NCBI RefSeq assembly: GCF_934668725.1
Contig: NZ_CAKUOF010000006.1
Location: 1-64,000 of the forward strand
Length of the DNA: 64,000 bases
DNA from: an uncultured Dysgonomonas sp.
Lineage (GTDB): Bacteria > Bacteroidota > Bacteroidia > Bacteroidales > Dysgonomonadaceae
Direction: 5' to 3'
In this document: piece by piece, positions 42,641 to 52,373 of the stretch
How positions within the stretch are numbered: the stretch's first letter is position 1
Layout: every line of letters begins with the position of its first letter
Notes under the pieces: generated by a model
The model's database searches: none
Told to the model about the DNA's origin: nothing
What the model saw: the letters and a program-made list of their open reading frames with translations, nothing else
Position numbers and translations under genes: made by a program

Positions 42641-44707
42641 TTATTCTGTCATTCTTTTAATGATACTATATGCACTTACTATTCCCAGTTCTCCTGCTTT
42701 TCTGAGGTCGTCTAGGCCTCTGTCTGTATCTTTTATCTGCAACCTGTTCAATCCCCTATTATAATAAGCTTCACCAAATTCAGGATCGCGTCGAATTATC
42801 TCATTATAATCTAAAATTGCAGCTCTGTAATCTTTTTGCATCGATTTAATTTCGGCTCTGTTGTAATATGCAAAAGTAAAATCGGGAGATAGCTCTATGA
42901 TCTTGTTATAGCTTTTTAGTATGGATTCGTATTCGAGCTTTGCACGTATAGCCTTCGAATCTATATCAGGATTATTTCCTACAGATGGAGATACAGATTT
43001 GCCGTCAATACCAGTCTGCATGCTTATGCTTAATTCGGTCTGTGGGGCTTGACTATATAATTCCGGGAGAATATCTTTCGATTTTAGCTGTTTAGTATAG
43101 GCTACAGCTAAATTGAAATAAGCAAGTGTAAATTTAGGATCTATCAAAGTTGCTTTCGTGAAATCTTCAATAGCACTGCTAAAGTCCTGGACAAGCATAT
43201 AATCAATACCTCTTGCAAAATAGAATATGGCATTTTCAGGCTGCTGTTCAATAAGTGTTGAATATTCGTTGATCGATGCAAAATGAATAGCAATTTGCGT
43301 ACTGTCTAATGCTACCTCCTGATTAGTCATAATTAATTTACGGCTGAGAGTATTGCGTTTATTAAGATTTTCGAGATCTTGGTTATAATGGGCATACTTC
43401 TGATAATCATTTACTTTTTCATAATACGATACTATAAATGTCGGAGCTAATTCAATATTAGCTTGTTTATTTTGGACTTTGCCCCTGGTTTCACTATTGT
43501 ATTTGCTCTTTTCAACCTCTTCCTTATCGGCTACAACAAGTAGGTTGAATTTGTCAATTGTCTTATCTGATTTTTCTCGAGTTTTAGTTGTACTTTCTTT
43601 CCCGGCAAACACATCTTTTTTAGTTTGTTCTTCTTTCTTTCGGGCATACAGATAATCTTGTTCAGCACTGCGTAGATCATTCTGTTTGCGCTTGATCTCT
43701 GATCGTAAGTAGTATCCCTGATAAAAATCCGGATATTCTTTAAGCACTATATTCAAGTCGGCTAATGCTCCTTTTATATCGCCAATGTTATTCTTTAATA
43801 ATGCCCTGTTCATGTATGCTGTGTAGTTGTCGGGATCATTTGCCAAAACGAAATTGAAGTCTGCTATTGCTTTATTGTCATCCCCAACCTGAGCACGCAA
43901 AAGAGCTCTGTTGAAGTGAGCTATGTGATTACTCGGTTCTATTTCGATTACATGATCGTAGTCGGCCATTGCCCCCCTCAAGTCATTTTTGTAATATCTG
44001 GCAAGTCCGCGATTTATATAATTCCCGGTTAAGATAGGATCAAGCTTTATTGCTTCATCGAAATCGCTCAGAGCTTTGTCGTATTCTTTTTGAGAGAAAT
44101 AAGTAGAAGCACGCATAGAATAAGCAGGAGAAAAATATTTATCTTTTTCAATAGCTAAGTTATAATTTTCTAAAGCTTTTATAGTATCTCCCTTTTCAAG
44201 ATACAAACTTCCTCTTGTTAATATTCCTTGTGTGTAATTAGGATTTTTTTGAACTAATTTGTCTAAGTATTTTTCTGCTTCGTCGTAATCTTTCTTTTCA
44301 ATATTGACAATACCCATATTAATCAGGATAAACTTATCATCCGGATTATTTTTTAGGCTTGCCTTATAATCTTCTAAAGCACCATCATAATCTTTTTGAT
44401 TTTGCCTGGCATCGGCACGTAGCTGATAGGCATTAGTGTAGAATGGATTTCGTTCGAGGCATTGTGTACAGTCTTCGGCTGCACCTTTAAAGTCGTCGAG
44501 GTAATATTTGGCTATTGCTCTATAGTAATAAGGTTCAGCTAGATATGGTTTAGATTTTATTACTTGGTTAAAGTATTGTATCGCAAGAATATAATCCTCA
44601 AAATACAATGCATTTCGCCCGATTAGAGTAACTCTCTCTGTATTTATTTGTGCAGAGATTACTATAGAATAAAAGAGCGTAAAAACGATCAATATATATT
44701 TCCTCAC
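42641..44707 (-). CDS. large tetratricopeptide repeat protein, exported
   Basis: This 688-residue protein has a signal peptide (MRKYILIVFTLFYSIVISAQ). About nine to ten TPR units follow at 34-residue spacing, between residues 25-370 and again at 495-680, such as AYYNRAEIKSMQKDYRAAIL and YYYRAIAKYYLDDFKGAAED. A less repetitive, Lys/Glu/Thr-rich linker lies at about 370-490. The start is a GTG: it gives an intact signal peptide and no ATG lies suitably near. It is a periplasmic or outer membrane associated scaffold; partners are unknown. It follows the capsule export block. Confidence 0.85.
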   Translation of the reverse strand: MRKYILIVFTLFYSIVISAQINTERVTLIGRNALYFEDYILAIQYFNQVIKSKPYLAEPYYYRAIAKYYLDDFKGAAEDCTQCLERNPFYTNAYQLRADARQNQKDYDGALEDYKASLKNNPDDKFILINMGIVNIEKKDYDEAEKYLDKLVQKNPNYTQGILTRGSLYLEKGDTIKALENYNLAIEKDKYFSPAYSMRASTYFSQKEYDKALSDFDEAIKLDPILTGNYINRGLARYYKNDLRGAMADYDHVIEIEPSNHIAHFNRALLRAQVGDDNKAIADFNFVLANDPDNYTAYMNRALLKNNIGDIKGALADLNIVLKEYPDFYQGYYLRSEIKRKQNDLRSAEQDYLYARKKEEQTKKDVFAGKESTTKTREKSDKTIDKFNLLVVADKEEVEKSKYNSETRGKVQNKQANIELAPTFIVSYYEKVNDYQKYAHYNQDLENLNKRNTLSRKLIMTNQEVALDSTQIAIHFASINEYSTLIEQQPENAIFYFARGIDYMLVQDFSSAIEDFTKATLIDPKFTLAYFNLAVAYTKQLKSKDILPELYSQAPQTELSISMQTGIDGKSVSPSVGNNPDIDSKAIRAKLEYESILKSYNKIIELSPDFTFAYYNRAEIKSMQKDYRAAILDYNEIIRRDPEFGEAYYNRGLNRLQIKDTDRGLDDLRKAGELGIVSAYSIIKRMTE

Positions 44708-44852
44708 GATTCTATAAAATATTAAGATACAGACCTATTATTGATTTAATAAGTAGTAAGTAAAACAAACAACCGATTAATTACAAAACATTGTATTTGA
44801 TACTTACTTTTATTTATTCAGGGCAAATATATACATTCTATATATATAAACT

Positions 44853-44882
44853 AAAAGAGAGGCAGTTGAAGCCTCTCTTTTT
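44853..44882 (-). terminator. terminator of the Wza/Wzc export operon
   Basis: AAAAGAGAGGC and GCCTCTCTTTT arms around AGTTGAA with flanking A/T runs, eight bases after the Wzc-like gene's stop codon. It separates this operon from the TPR gene. Confidence 0.8.
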
Positions 44883-44890
44883 ATATATTT

Positions 44891-47281
44891 TTATTTTTCA
44901 AAATAATCATCGTGGTAGTATGAATTGCGTTTCAGGTAATATGATTTATCTCCATAATATCTGGAGGTTCCATAATAGCCCTCTCGCCCTTTTACATCAT
45001 TGAAGACTAAAGCTGCATGTTCCAGACCATCGTTGCGCATTTGGTTGACAACACTTTTGAAGAATGCTTTATTTGTTTTAGCTCTACGAACAACAAATAG
45101 GGTCGTATCTACATATTTAGACAGGATGTAAGCATCCGAAACAAGTCCGATCGGGCTACAGTCTACAATTACATAGTCATACTTTGTTTTTAAGTAGTCT
45201 AATAAATCCTTTGTTTTCTTCGTTTTAATCAACTCACTGGGGTTTGGAGGCAATGTTCCTGCAGTGATAATATCAAATTCATACTCGGGATGAGTCAATG
45301 TAATTTCGTCAAGTGTTACTTGACCAATTAAGAAGTTTGACACACCCTTTTTACTTTCAATATTAAGTAGTTTAGCAACAGAAGGACGTCTTAAGTCAAA
45401 GTCTATTAAAACTACCTTTTTCCCCGTTAATTGATATACCGATGCTACATTACCAGCAATGAATGTCTTTCCGTCACCGGGTTCTGCAGATGTTATTAAG
45501 ATTGATATGCCGGATTCTTTTTGAGCCATATACTCAATTCGAATTCGCATATTTCGAAAAGACTCTGCAAAACTTGACTTTGGGAAATTCTTCACTAGGG
45601 TAGTTGAGCCGGATGAAGATATTTTCTTTGAAATATTTTCTATGGTTCCGATTACCGGTAGACCTGATAAGCGTTCACAATCTTCTTTTGTTGATATGGC
45701 GTGATTAAATATTTCTTCTTTACATATAACAAATGCAAGAGGTAAAGCAAGTCCGATTAAGAAAAAGAATGTATAATTTTTAGATTTTTCATCACCATTT
45801 ACTGGACCTCCTTTTTGTCTGGGTTCTTCCATTATAAAGTTATCCGGAATGTTAGAAGCTTTCTGTATAGTAGCTTCATATCTTCTTTGCCTTAAATAGG
45901 TATAATATGCATCATTAACCTGGTATTTTTTCTCATAACGAGCATACTCTCTTTCCTGTGCAGGCAAAGTAGACATCCTGCTTTCTATTTCTCGCGTACT
46001 GTTGTTCAGGTCTTCTTTTTTGTTTTGAATTCGATCTTGAATTCCTCTTAATTCTTCAAGAATCTTGATTCGCAGGTTTGTTAGTGATTGCTCACTTTTT
46101 GCATACATGGGGTGTGCCGATCCCATACTTGCCAGCTTATTAATAAGGCTGTTGTATTCCGATATTGATTGAGTAAGCTTTGCTTCCGTTATACCCAATG
46201 CCGATGGTTCTACAAGTTCAGTCCTGTTTAATATCGAGCTGTTGATCTCATCGGTTAGCCGCAATATCATATCTTCTTGGGCTTTTACTTCTCCTATTGA
46301 TTGCATTACAGATTCTAACTCGGATCTTCCGTCTGTTTTAGACAATCGATACAACCCTGTCTCATCCTGAAAGTCTTTAAATGAGGCTTCCGATTGTTGC
46401 AGCGAGTCTGCTATTATAGCCATCTGTTTATCGATGAAAGCAATGGTTCTATCAGCTGCTTCATTTTTTAGAGTTAAGTTGTAATCTTCAAACTCTTTGA
46501 GTAATGCACGTAAGAAGTCAACATCTTGGGCAGGACTGCTTCCGTATATGGATACACCCAGTGCTGTAGATCCTTCTCGAATCATTCCGGTAGATATTCT
46601 ACCCGAATAGCGACCGATTAATTCTTCTTTTGAGACAAATCGAAAACTGAAAGGCTCAAAATTTGCAGCAAATCGAGGCGATTTATTTATTTTTATATAA
46701 AAGCGTTTTTCTTGAACGAACTGTCCGTAAGGTACTTCCATCGAAAAAGGAGCAGTCGTTTCTGAGCCGGGATAAAATATTCGGCATTTTTCCGAATTAA
46801 TAGGTTCTATTTCAAATACAATGCTATATGCACTTGGAGCAACATATTTAGCTTCGATAGTTACAGGGGTTAATCCATACCAGTTGTCTGCCTTAAACTT
46901 CCCTTTCTTGAAATAATCCACGCGCATTTGTGGGAGTTTTGCGATGGTGCGAACAACCATATCGTACGAATTCAGAATCATTTGCTGATTGACCGAGTTT
47001 TGCACTAAACTTCCTAATTGAACAGCGCCCATAGCAACACCGGAGTTGCCCCTTTGTTCCATCATTAAAACAGCTCCCGATTGATATAAAGGAGTCCAAC
47101 TCTTATTTTTAAGGTAGGCATACCCCATGAATAGAGCTAATGATATTACAAATAAATACCAATATTTAAGGATTCGGTAAAACCAGAGGACAAAATCAAA
47201 AGAAAATTTTGTTTTTGCTTGAACTTCATCAAAGTAGGGGTCTGTGCTGAAGTCCGGTGATCTGTTTATATTTTGTTCCAT
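44891..47281 (-). CDS. Wzc-like polysaccharide co-polymerase/tyrosine kinase
   Basis: This 796-residue inner membrane protein has a Wzz-type N-terminal half, with a first membrane helix near 35-55, a long coiled coil (about 270-440) and a second helix near 510. A BY-kinase domain is fused to it. Walker A is TSAEPGDGKTFIAG near 590, Walker A' is VVLIDFDLRRPSVAKLL near 620, and Walker B is YDYVIVDCSPIG. The end is a tyrosine cluster (GYYGTSRYYGDKSYYLKR), the autophosphorylation site of such kinases. It controls capsule or EPS chain length with the two Wza-like lipoproteins before it. Confidence 0.92.
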   Translation of the reverse strand: MEQNINRSPDFSTDPYFDEVQAKTKFSFDFVLWFYRILKYWYLFVISLALFMGYAYLKNKSWTPLYQSGAVLMMEQRGNSGVAMGAVQLGSLVQNSVNQQMILNSYDMVVRTIAKLPQMRVDYFKKGKFKADNWYGLTPVTIEAKYVAPSAYSIVFEIEPINSEKCRIFYPGSETTAPFSMEVPYGQFVQEKRFYIKINKSPRFAANFEPFSFRFVSKEELIGRYSGRISTGMIREGSTALGVSIYGSSPAQDVDFLRALLKEFEDYNLTLKNEAADRTIAFIDKQMAIIADSLQQSEASFKDFQDETGLYRLSKTDGRSELESVMQSIGEVKAQEDMILRLTDEINSSILNRTELVEPSALGITEAKLTQSISEYNSLINKLASMGSAHPMYAKSEQSLTNLRIKILEELRGIQDRIQNKKEDLNNSTREIESRMSTLPAQEREYARYEKKYQVNDAYYTYLRQRRYEATIQKASNIPDNFIMEEPRQKGGPVNGDEKSKNYTFFFLIGLALPLAFVICKEEIFNHAISTKEDCERLSGLPVIGTIENISKKISSSGSTTLVKNFPKSSFAESFRNMRIRIEYMAQKESGISILITSAEPGDGKTFIAGNVASVYQLTGKKVVLIDFDLRRPSVAKLLNIESKKGVSNFLIGQVTLDEITLTHPEYEFDIITAGTLPPNPSELIKTKKTKDLLDYLKTKYDYVIVDCSPIGLVSDAYILSKYVDTTLFVVRRAKTNKAFFKSVVNQMRNDGLEHAALVFNDVKGREGYYGTSRYYGDKSYYLKRNSYYHDDYFEK

Positions 47282-47303
47282 AACTTACAATTGGTTTCTT
47301 TAA

Positions 47304-48062
47304 TTAAAATCGATCAATTAAAGCCCATACTGCAAAAGCAGCAGCTATTGGAGCTATAATAGTGCTTATGAGCCCTGTGAAAGAATTTATTCGGAAGAAT
47401 GCTCTCTTGCTTGTCGAATAATAGATTAAATCATTTGGCTTTATATAGTAGAACTCCGATTCTATAATAGACTCGGATCTTAAATCAAATTCCTTTATGA
47501 TGGATCTGCCGGCTTCATCAAGTCTGATAATTTTTACTTTTCCTAGTTCCAGATCAGGGCCGGGTTCGCCGTTTATGGCTAAAGCCTGAAATATAGTCAT
47601 GTTATCTTTGTAGATATTTTGACGTCCATTTTGTGATTCCGAAACAACATAATAGTAATTGTTTTTAAGAAATATTTTCACTTGTGCATCAGGTATAGCC
47701 TGCCTCATTTTATTTTGGATAACCTCTTCTGCCTCGGGTATAGTTAATCCCAGTACCTGAATATCTCCAAAAAACGGGATCGAAATATCTCCACTTTCAA
47801 ATATCGGATAAGATGCTTTGCTTGATAAATCAGTAGTTGATAATACTCCGTTAAATACATCCGAAAAATCTTTATTACTGGTTAAGATAGAGCAATATAT
47901 CTCATCATTGATTTGTAATCGATAATCCTTAAACGGTTTTGATGTATATATCGGTTTTTTATCCTGTAGTAAATTTGTAGCTTTAGGTGACGTACATGAA
48001 CTGTGTATTATTATAAAACCTATAAATACACAATATATAAAGTATTTAAATCTTGTTTTCAT
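47304..48062 (-). CDS. Wza-like polysaccharide export lipoprotein (second paralogue)
   Basis: This 252-residue outer membrane lipoprotein (Cys23 in IIIHSSC) contains the polysaccharide export domain (DYRLQINDEIYCSILTS near 45-60) and a SLBB-like part (IPFFGDIQVLGLTIPEAEEV). A C-terminal hydrophobic helix (IIAPIAAAFAVWALI) crosses the membrane. It starts two bases after its paralogue's stop and is 22 bases before the Wzc-like gene. It is much shorter than E. coli Wza, as in other Bacteroidetes. Confidence 0.87.
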   Translation of the reverse strand: MKTRFKYFIYCVFIGFIIIHSSCTSPKATNLLQDKKPIYTSKPFKDYRLQINDEIYCSILTSNKDFSDVFNGVLSTTDLSSKASYPIFESGDISIPFFGDIQVLGLTIPEAEEVIQNKMRQAIPDAQVKIFLKNNYYYVVSESQNGRQNIYKDNMTIFQALAINGEPGPDLELGKVKIIRLDEAGRSIIKEFDLRSESIIESEFYYIKPNDLIYYSTSKRAFFRINSFTGLISTIIAPIAAAFAVWALIDRF

Positions 48063-48064
48063 CT

Positions 48065-48844
48065 TTAAAGTTTATTTGAAATAAGAAAATATAGCCCTAC
48101 AAGCGTTCCTAAGAGGCTAACTAATCCTAAAACTCCGGTAAATGAAGTTATACGACCAAAGAAGGTTCTGTTCATCTCAGGCACATATATAACATCATTG
48201 GGTTGAATATAGTAATATTCTGAATCAACAATATCTTTAGATCTGATGTCAAATGTTTTTACCTCAGTTCCATTTGGTGTTTGTCTTACGATTTTCACTT
48301 TAGTTCTATCTCCAAAAGTTTGGATCGGACCAGACATGGCTAATGCCTGAAATATGGTTAGCTTAGGTAGAGGCATAGCTATTCTTCTTTGTCCGGCTTC
48401 TCCTAAAACACTGAAAAAACGGTTTTGAAGATTCAACTCTATAACTATGTTTGGAGAAAAGGCCGAAAAGCGTTCTTCTATAATTTTTTTTGCTTCTGAA
48501 GTTGTATATCCTTCTACATGTATTTTTCCTAAATATGGAATTTTAACAGTCCCGTCAGAATAAACATTCAATACATTAGCTCCGGTCTGATCTGCAGCAG
48601 CCGCAGTTATACCCATAGACTGATCTACAATATACATAGAGAAAAGCTCTTTCATACTTTCGTCTAGTGTGTAAATCCTAAGTGTTAGTTGATCTCCCAG
48701 AATAATCTTATAATCATTGTTGAGATTTACATCAATAGGATAATCCTTCTTTATATCCTGCAAAAGATTTGTATCACGGGGAGTGACACAAGAACTTAAT
48801 ATTGATATTATCACTATCTGCAACAATAGTAGTTTAATTTTCAT
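48065..48844 (-). CDS. Wza-like polysaccharide export lipoprotein (first paralogue)
   Basis: This 259-residue lipoprotein (Cys19 in ISILSSC) has the export motif NDYKIILGDQLTLRIYTLD, a SLBB-type segment (VKIPYLGKIHVEGYTTSEA) and a C-terminal helix (LVSLLGTLVGLYFLI). I start at the ATG at 48844; the longer frame uses a TTG inside the def stop region and adds only three residues. It shares the domain plan and much wording (TIFQALA, YYIQPNDVIY) with the next gene, pointing to a duplication. Confidence 0.87.
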   Translation of the reverse strand: MKIKLLLLQIVIISILSSCVTPRDTNLLQDIKKDYPIDVNLNNDYKIILGDQLTLRIYTLDESMKELFSMYIVDQSMGITAAAADQTGANVLNVYSDGTVKIPYLGKIHVEGYTTSEAKKIIEERFSAFSPNIVIELNLQNRFFSVLGEAGQRRIAMPLPKLTIFQALAMSGPIQTFGDRTKVKIVRQTPNGTEVKTFDIRSKDIVDSEYYYIQPNDVIYVPEMNRTFFGRITSFTGVLGLVSLLGTLVGLYFLISNKL

Positions 48845-48849
48845 ACGTC

Positions 48850-49413
48850 TCAAGGTTTGTTTTGAATGGCTTTTGTTCTATAAGAACAATTTACTCGCCC
48901 CTTTGTTAGGTTATTTAGTTTCGATTTTATCAATTGTTTTCTTATTCCTGATATTTTATCGATAAAAAGCTTACCATCTATGTGGTCATATTCGTGTTGA
49001 ATACAGCGTGCAAAAAAATCGGAATAAATTTCAGTGTGTTCAACGAAATTTTCGTCTAGATATTTGATTTTAACAGTTTCTTCTCTTGGAACGCTTTCAT
49101 TAATTCCGGGAATGCTAAGGCAACCTTCTTGTGTGGAAACTATTTCTCCGGAGCGTTCTATAATTTCGGCATTAATAAAAGCTTTCTTGAATCCGTGATA
49201 TTTTTCATCGTCTTCAGCTAGAGGCTCTAAGTCAATTACAAATAAGCGTATGTCAAGCCCTATTTGTGGGGCTGCCAATCCAATGCCATCTGCATTATAC
49301 ATGGTTTCGAACATGTTTTGGATAAGCTCATTCAGATTGGGGTAATCTTTATCTATGTTATGAGCAATTTTTCTCAATACCGGTTGACCGTAGAGATATA
49401 TGGGAAGTATCAT
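48850..49413 (-). CDS. def: peptide deformylase
   Basis: Def (187 aa) removes the formyl group from nascent chains using Fe2+ or Zn2+. All three motifs are present: GIGLAAPQIG (43-52), EGCLSIPG near 118 and QHEYDHIDGKLF near 160. It overlaps ruvX by four bases and is followed at once by the capsule export genes. Confidence 0.96.
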   Translation of the reverse strand: MILPIYLYGQPVLRKIAHNIDKDYPNLNELIQNMFETMYNADGIGLAAPQIGLDIRLFVIDLEPLAEDDEKYHGFKKAFINAEIIERSGEIVSTQEGCLSIPGINESVPREETVKIKYLDENFVEHTEIYSDFFARCIQHEYDHIDGKLFIDKISGIRKQLIKSKLNNLTKGRVNCSYRTKAIQNKP

Positions 49414-49841
49414 AAATTCTTATTTTTGTATGTAAGACTCTCCATGTAGTCTTGTAATATAATAGTTGCACTTATTTCGTCAATGGTTGCCTTGTTTTGA
49501 CGGTTTTTCTTTTTCATACCACTTTCTATCATAGAACGTTGTGCGATTACTGAGGTAAATCGCTCATCATAATACTCAATAGGAGTGTTTGGGAATTGCG
49601 CACAGAACTTTTTCACAAAGAGTTCTATATGCTTCATGTTTTCAGAAAACTCGTTATTCATTTGTTTAGGCATGCCGATTATTACATACTCGACAGCCTC
49701 TTTGGTAAAATACTCTTTTAAATATGTTAATAGTGTATGGGTTGGAACAGTCGTTAGTCCTGTTGCAATAATCTTTAAAGGATCTGTAACGGCTAAGCCG
49801 GTACGTTTTGTTCCATAATCTATTGCTAGTAATCTACCCAT
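49410..49841 (-). CDS. ruvX: Holliday junction resolvase-like / pre-16S rRNA nuclease YqgF
   Basis: This 143-residue RNase H-fold nuclease takes part in 16S rRNA 5'-end maturation. Acidic catalytic residues lie in LLAIDYGTKRTGLAVTD (near 5-20), VIIGMPKQMN and the late ATIDEISATIIL; YDERFTS is another signature. I prefer the ATG at 49841: the longer frame begins at TTG three codons earlier. It overlaps def. Confidence 0.92.
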   Translation of the reverse strand: MGRLLAIDYGTKRTGLAVTDPLKIIATGLTTVPTHTLLTYLKEYFTKEAVEYVIIGMPKQMNNEFSENMKHIELFVKKFCAQFPNTPIEYYDERFTSVIAQRSMIESGMKKKNRQNKATIDEISATIILQDYMESLTYKNKNL

Positions 49842-49876
49842 GAGCGGCAAAGATATAGTTTTTTTTTAATATATAA

Positions 49877-50647
49877 TTATTTAGGAGGTTCTATAATACG
49901 TCTTTTTAACTCAAAGTCGCGACCTAAATACTTTTCTTTAACTGTTTCATTGGCTGCAAGTTGTTCGGGTGTTCCCTGAAATAAAACTTTACCTTCGAAT
50001 AGTAGATAAGCTCTGTCGGTGATACTGAGTGTTTCATCCACATTGTGGTCGGTAATTAATATACCGATGTTTTTATATTTTAATTGGGCAACTATTTCCT
50101 GGATATCCTGAACGGCTATAGGGTCTACTCCGGCAAAGGGTTCATCTAGCATTATAAATTTGGGATTTATAGCAAGGCATCTAGCTATTTCGGCGCGTCG
50201 TCTTTCTCCTCCGGAAAGTCTGTCCCCCAGATTTTTACGTACTTTATGTAGGCCAAATTCGGATATGAGGCTCTCTAGTTTTTCTTTTTGATATTCTTTT
50301 GATTGTCCTGTCATTTCGAGGACAGATTTGATGTTGTCTTCTACGGTGAGTTTCCGGAATATGGATGCCTCTTGTGCGAGATATCCAATTCCGTTTTGAG
50401 CTCTTTTGTATACCGGGAATTTTGTAATTTCCTGATTGTCAAGAAATATTCGCCCTTGATTTGGCATTACTAATCCAACAGTCATGTAAAAAGTAGTAGT
50501 TTTACCTGCTCCATTAGGGCCAAGTAAACCTACTATTTCTCCTTGCTTAACTTCAATGGATACATGATTAACAACTGTCCGAGATTTATATTTTTTCACT
50601 AAATCTTCGGTTCGTAATACCATCTGTGAGTGCTCTGCTGACTGCAT
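49877..50647 (-). CDS. lptB: LPS export ABC transporter ATP-binding protein
   Basis: LptB (256 aa) powers LptFG extraction of lipopolysaccharide from the inner membrane. Walker A is GLLGPNGAGKTTTF near 40, the signature is LSGGERRRAEIARCLA near 145, and Walker B is FIMLDEPFAGVDPIAV. LITDHNVDETLSITDRAYLL is typical of LptB. It lies 37 bases after ilvE and 35 before ruvX on the same strand. Confidence 0.93.
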   Translation of the reverse strand: MQSAEHSQMVLRTEDLVKKYKSRTVVNHVSIEVKQGEIVGLLGPNGAGKTTTFYMTVGLVMPNQGRIFLDNQEITKFPVYKRAQNGIGYLAQEASIFRKLTVEDNIKSVLEMTGQSKEYQKEKLESLISEFGLHKVRKNLGDRLSGGERRRAEIARCLAINPKFIMLDEPFAGVDPIAVQDIQEIVAQLKYKNIGILITDHNVDETLSITDRAYLLFEGKVLFQGTPEQLAANETVKEKYLGRDFELKRRIIEPPK

Positions 50648-50684
50648 TAATTTAACTTAGTTGAGTTGTTGGATAGTTAAATAT

Positions 50685-51704
50685 TTATTCGATTATAGTA
50701 ATCCAATTGTGTGTATCGGGCTCATTTCCATACTGTATAGCTCTCAATTTGTTGTATAGGAGAGTAGATGTTGGTCCGGCCTGTCCGTCTTTAACAAACG
50801 AATACGATTTGTTTTCCTCCAGATCATCAATACGCTCTACCGGACTTATTACCGCCGCTGTTCCGCAGATACCTGCTTCCTCGAAAGAGCTTAACTCTGT
50901 TTCAGGAATGGGACGTCGTTCAACAGTCATTCCTAAATCTTTGGCCAACTGCATTAGGCTGTCATTTGTGATAGATGGGAGTATGGATGTTGACTGCGGA
51001 GTTATGTATGTATTGTTTTTTATTGCGAAAAAATTGGCTGGTCCACCTTCGTCAATATATTTCTTTTCTTTAGGGTCAAGATATAATACTGCCGAATATC
51101 CTAATTCGTGAGCTTTGTTCCCTGCAACAAGACTCGCTGCATAATTACCGCCGATCTTATATGTACCTGTACCTAGAGGTGCAGCTCTATCGAAGCTTCT
51201 AAATATAACAAGTGGGGTAGGTTTAAAACCTTCCTTAAAGTAAGGTCCTACGGGAGTAACGAATACAACGAATAGATATTCTTTAGATGGTTTTACTCCT
51301 ACTTGCGGGCTGGTGCCTATAAGAAGTGGACGTATATAGAGAGATGCTCCACTTTCGTATGGAGGAACAAATTTTTCGTTAAGCTTGACTGCTTTCAATA
51401 CTGTTTCTTCAAATACTTCGATCGGAAGTTCTTCCATCATAATACCTCGACAAGATGATTGCATGCGCAGTGCATTTTCTCTCATTCTGAAAATTCTGAT
51501 TTTGCCATCTTTTCCTCTAAAGGCCTTAAGTCCCTCAAAGGCTTCTTGTCCATAATGCAAGCAGGTTGCAGCCATGTGAAGCTCGATAGTTTCGGATGAA
51601 GTTTCGGTAGGTGTACTCCATTTTCCGTCTTTGAAATAACTCCGAACATTGAAGTCGGTTTTTAAATATCCGAAAGATAAATTTGTCCAGTCAATCGTAC
51701 TCAT
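50685..51704 (-). CDS. ilvE: branched-chain amino acid aminotransferase
   Basis: IlvE (339 aa) makes the final transamination to Ile, Leu and Val with PLP. The lysine that holds PLP is in GTGTYKIGGNYAASL near 192. YIDEGGPANFFAIKN near 225 and the late GTAAVISPVERI are class IV signatures (eukaryote-like long branch of the family). It is not in the ilvD-C operon but heads a separate minus-strand run with lptB, ruvX and def. Confidence 0.94.
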   Translation of the reverse strand: MSTIDWTNLSFGYLKTDFNVRSYFKDGKWSTPTETSSETIELHMAATCLHYGQEAFEGLKAFRGKDGKIRIFRMRENALRMQSSCRGIMMEELPIEVFEETVLKAVKLNEKFVPPYESGASLYIRPLLIGTSPQVGVKPSKEYLFVVFVTPVGPYFKEGFKPTPLVIFRSFDRAAPLGTGTYKIGGNYAASLVAGNKAHELGYSAVLYLDPKEKKYIDEGGPANFFAIKNNTYITPQSTSILPSITNDSLMQLAKDLGMTVERRPIPETELSSFEEAGICGTAAVISPVERIDDLEENKSYSFVKDGQAGPTSTLLYNKLRAIQYGNEPDTHNWITIIE

Positions 51705-51773
51705 ATCTTATATTCTATTAATAATAACTCTAAATAATGATTAATATGTGCGTGTTCTCCGAAAGCGTATTCA

Positions 51774-51781
51774 CAAAAGTA
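51774..51781 (-). promoter_or_regulatory. possible -7 box (TACTTTTG) of ilvE
   Basis: A perfect TAnnTTTG on the minus strand, 70 bases upstream of the ATG. The expected -33 TTTG is not at the usual spacing, so the call is tentative. It shares the 318-base divergent region 51705-52022 with the nuo promoter; nothing else was found there. Confidence 0.35.
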
Positions 51782-51903
51782 CAATTTTAGTTTAATTAGT
51801 TGATTATTTTACTTTAAATATTATCAGATTAATGTAGCTTGTGATATATCTTCAGTTAGATATAGATTAAATCTATGGGATATGTACTTTTGTCGGTATT
51901 TCT

Positions 51904-51933
51904 TTTGTCCATTAAAAAAAAACTTTACTTTTG
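51904..51933 (+). promoter_or_regulatory. promoter of the nuo operon
   Basis: TTTG, an 18-base spacer and TACTTTTG match both boxes of the Bacteroidetes sigma-70 consensus fully. It leaves an untranslated leader of roughly 80 bases before nuoA. Confidence 0.75.
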
Positions 51934-52022
51934 CATCGATTATGACAAGTGGACTTGATAATTTGGCCTTTCATTTGTCTTTTCAATCTTATAATGTGTA
52001 GCCTTTTTGAATAATCACGTAT

Positions 52023-52373
52023 ATGAATTCTGCTTTATTTTTAGTTGTTTTTGTTACCGGACTAGTTTTGGTCTGTGCAGGTTTGGGTATGGCTATTTTG
52101 CTGTCGCCAAGTTCTTTTAATGCACAAAAGGGGCAAGCGTACGAATGTGGTATACCAACAAAAGGAACATCTTGGATGCAATTTCGGGTGGGTTACTATT
52201 TGTATGCGATACTTTATTTAATGTTTGATGTCGAAGCGATCTTCTTGTTTCCTTGGGCTAATGTTGTTCGGGATTTAGGACTGGCCGGTTTGTATAGTAT
52301 ATTATTTTTCTTGTTAATTCTAGGTTTAGGATTGGCTTATGCCTGGAGGAAAGGAGCATTGCAATGGAAGTAA
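52023..52373 (+). CDS. nuoA: NADH-quinone oxidoreductase subunit A
   Basis: NuoA (116 aa) is a three-helix membrane subunit of complex I. YECGIPTKGTSWMQFRVGYY (residues 40-59, variant of the YECG motif) and LMFDVEAIFLFPWA near 70 are diagnostic. It opens the operon; its last ten bases overlap nuoB. Confidence 0.95.
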   Translation: MNSALFLVVFVTGLVLVCAGLGMAILLSPSSFNAQKGQAYECGIPTKGTSWMQFRVGYYLYAILYLMFDVEAIFLFPWANVVRDLGLAGLYSILFFLLILGLGLAYAWRKGALQWK

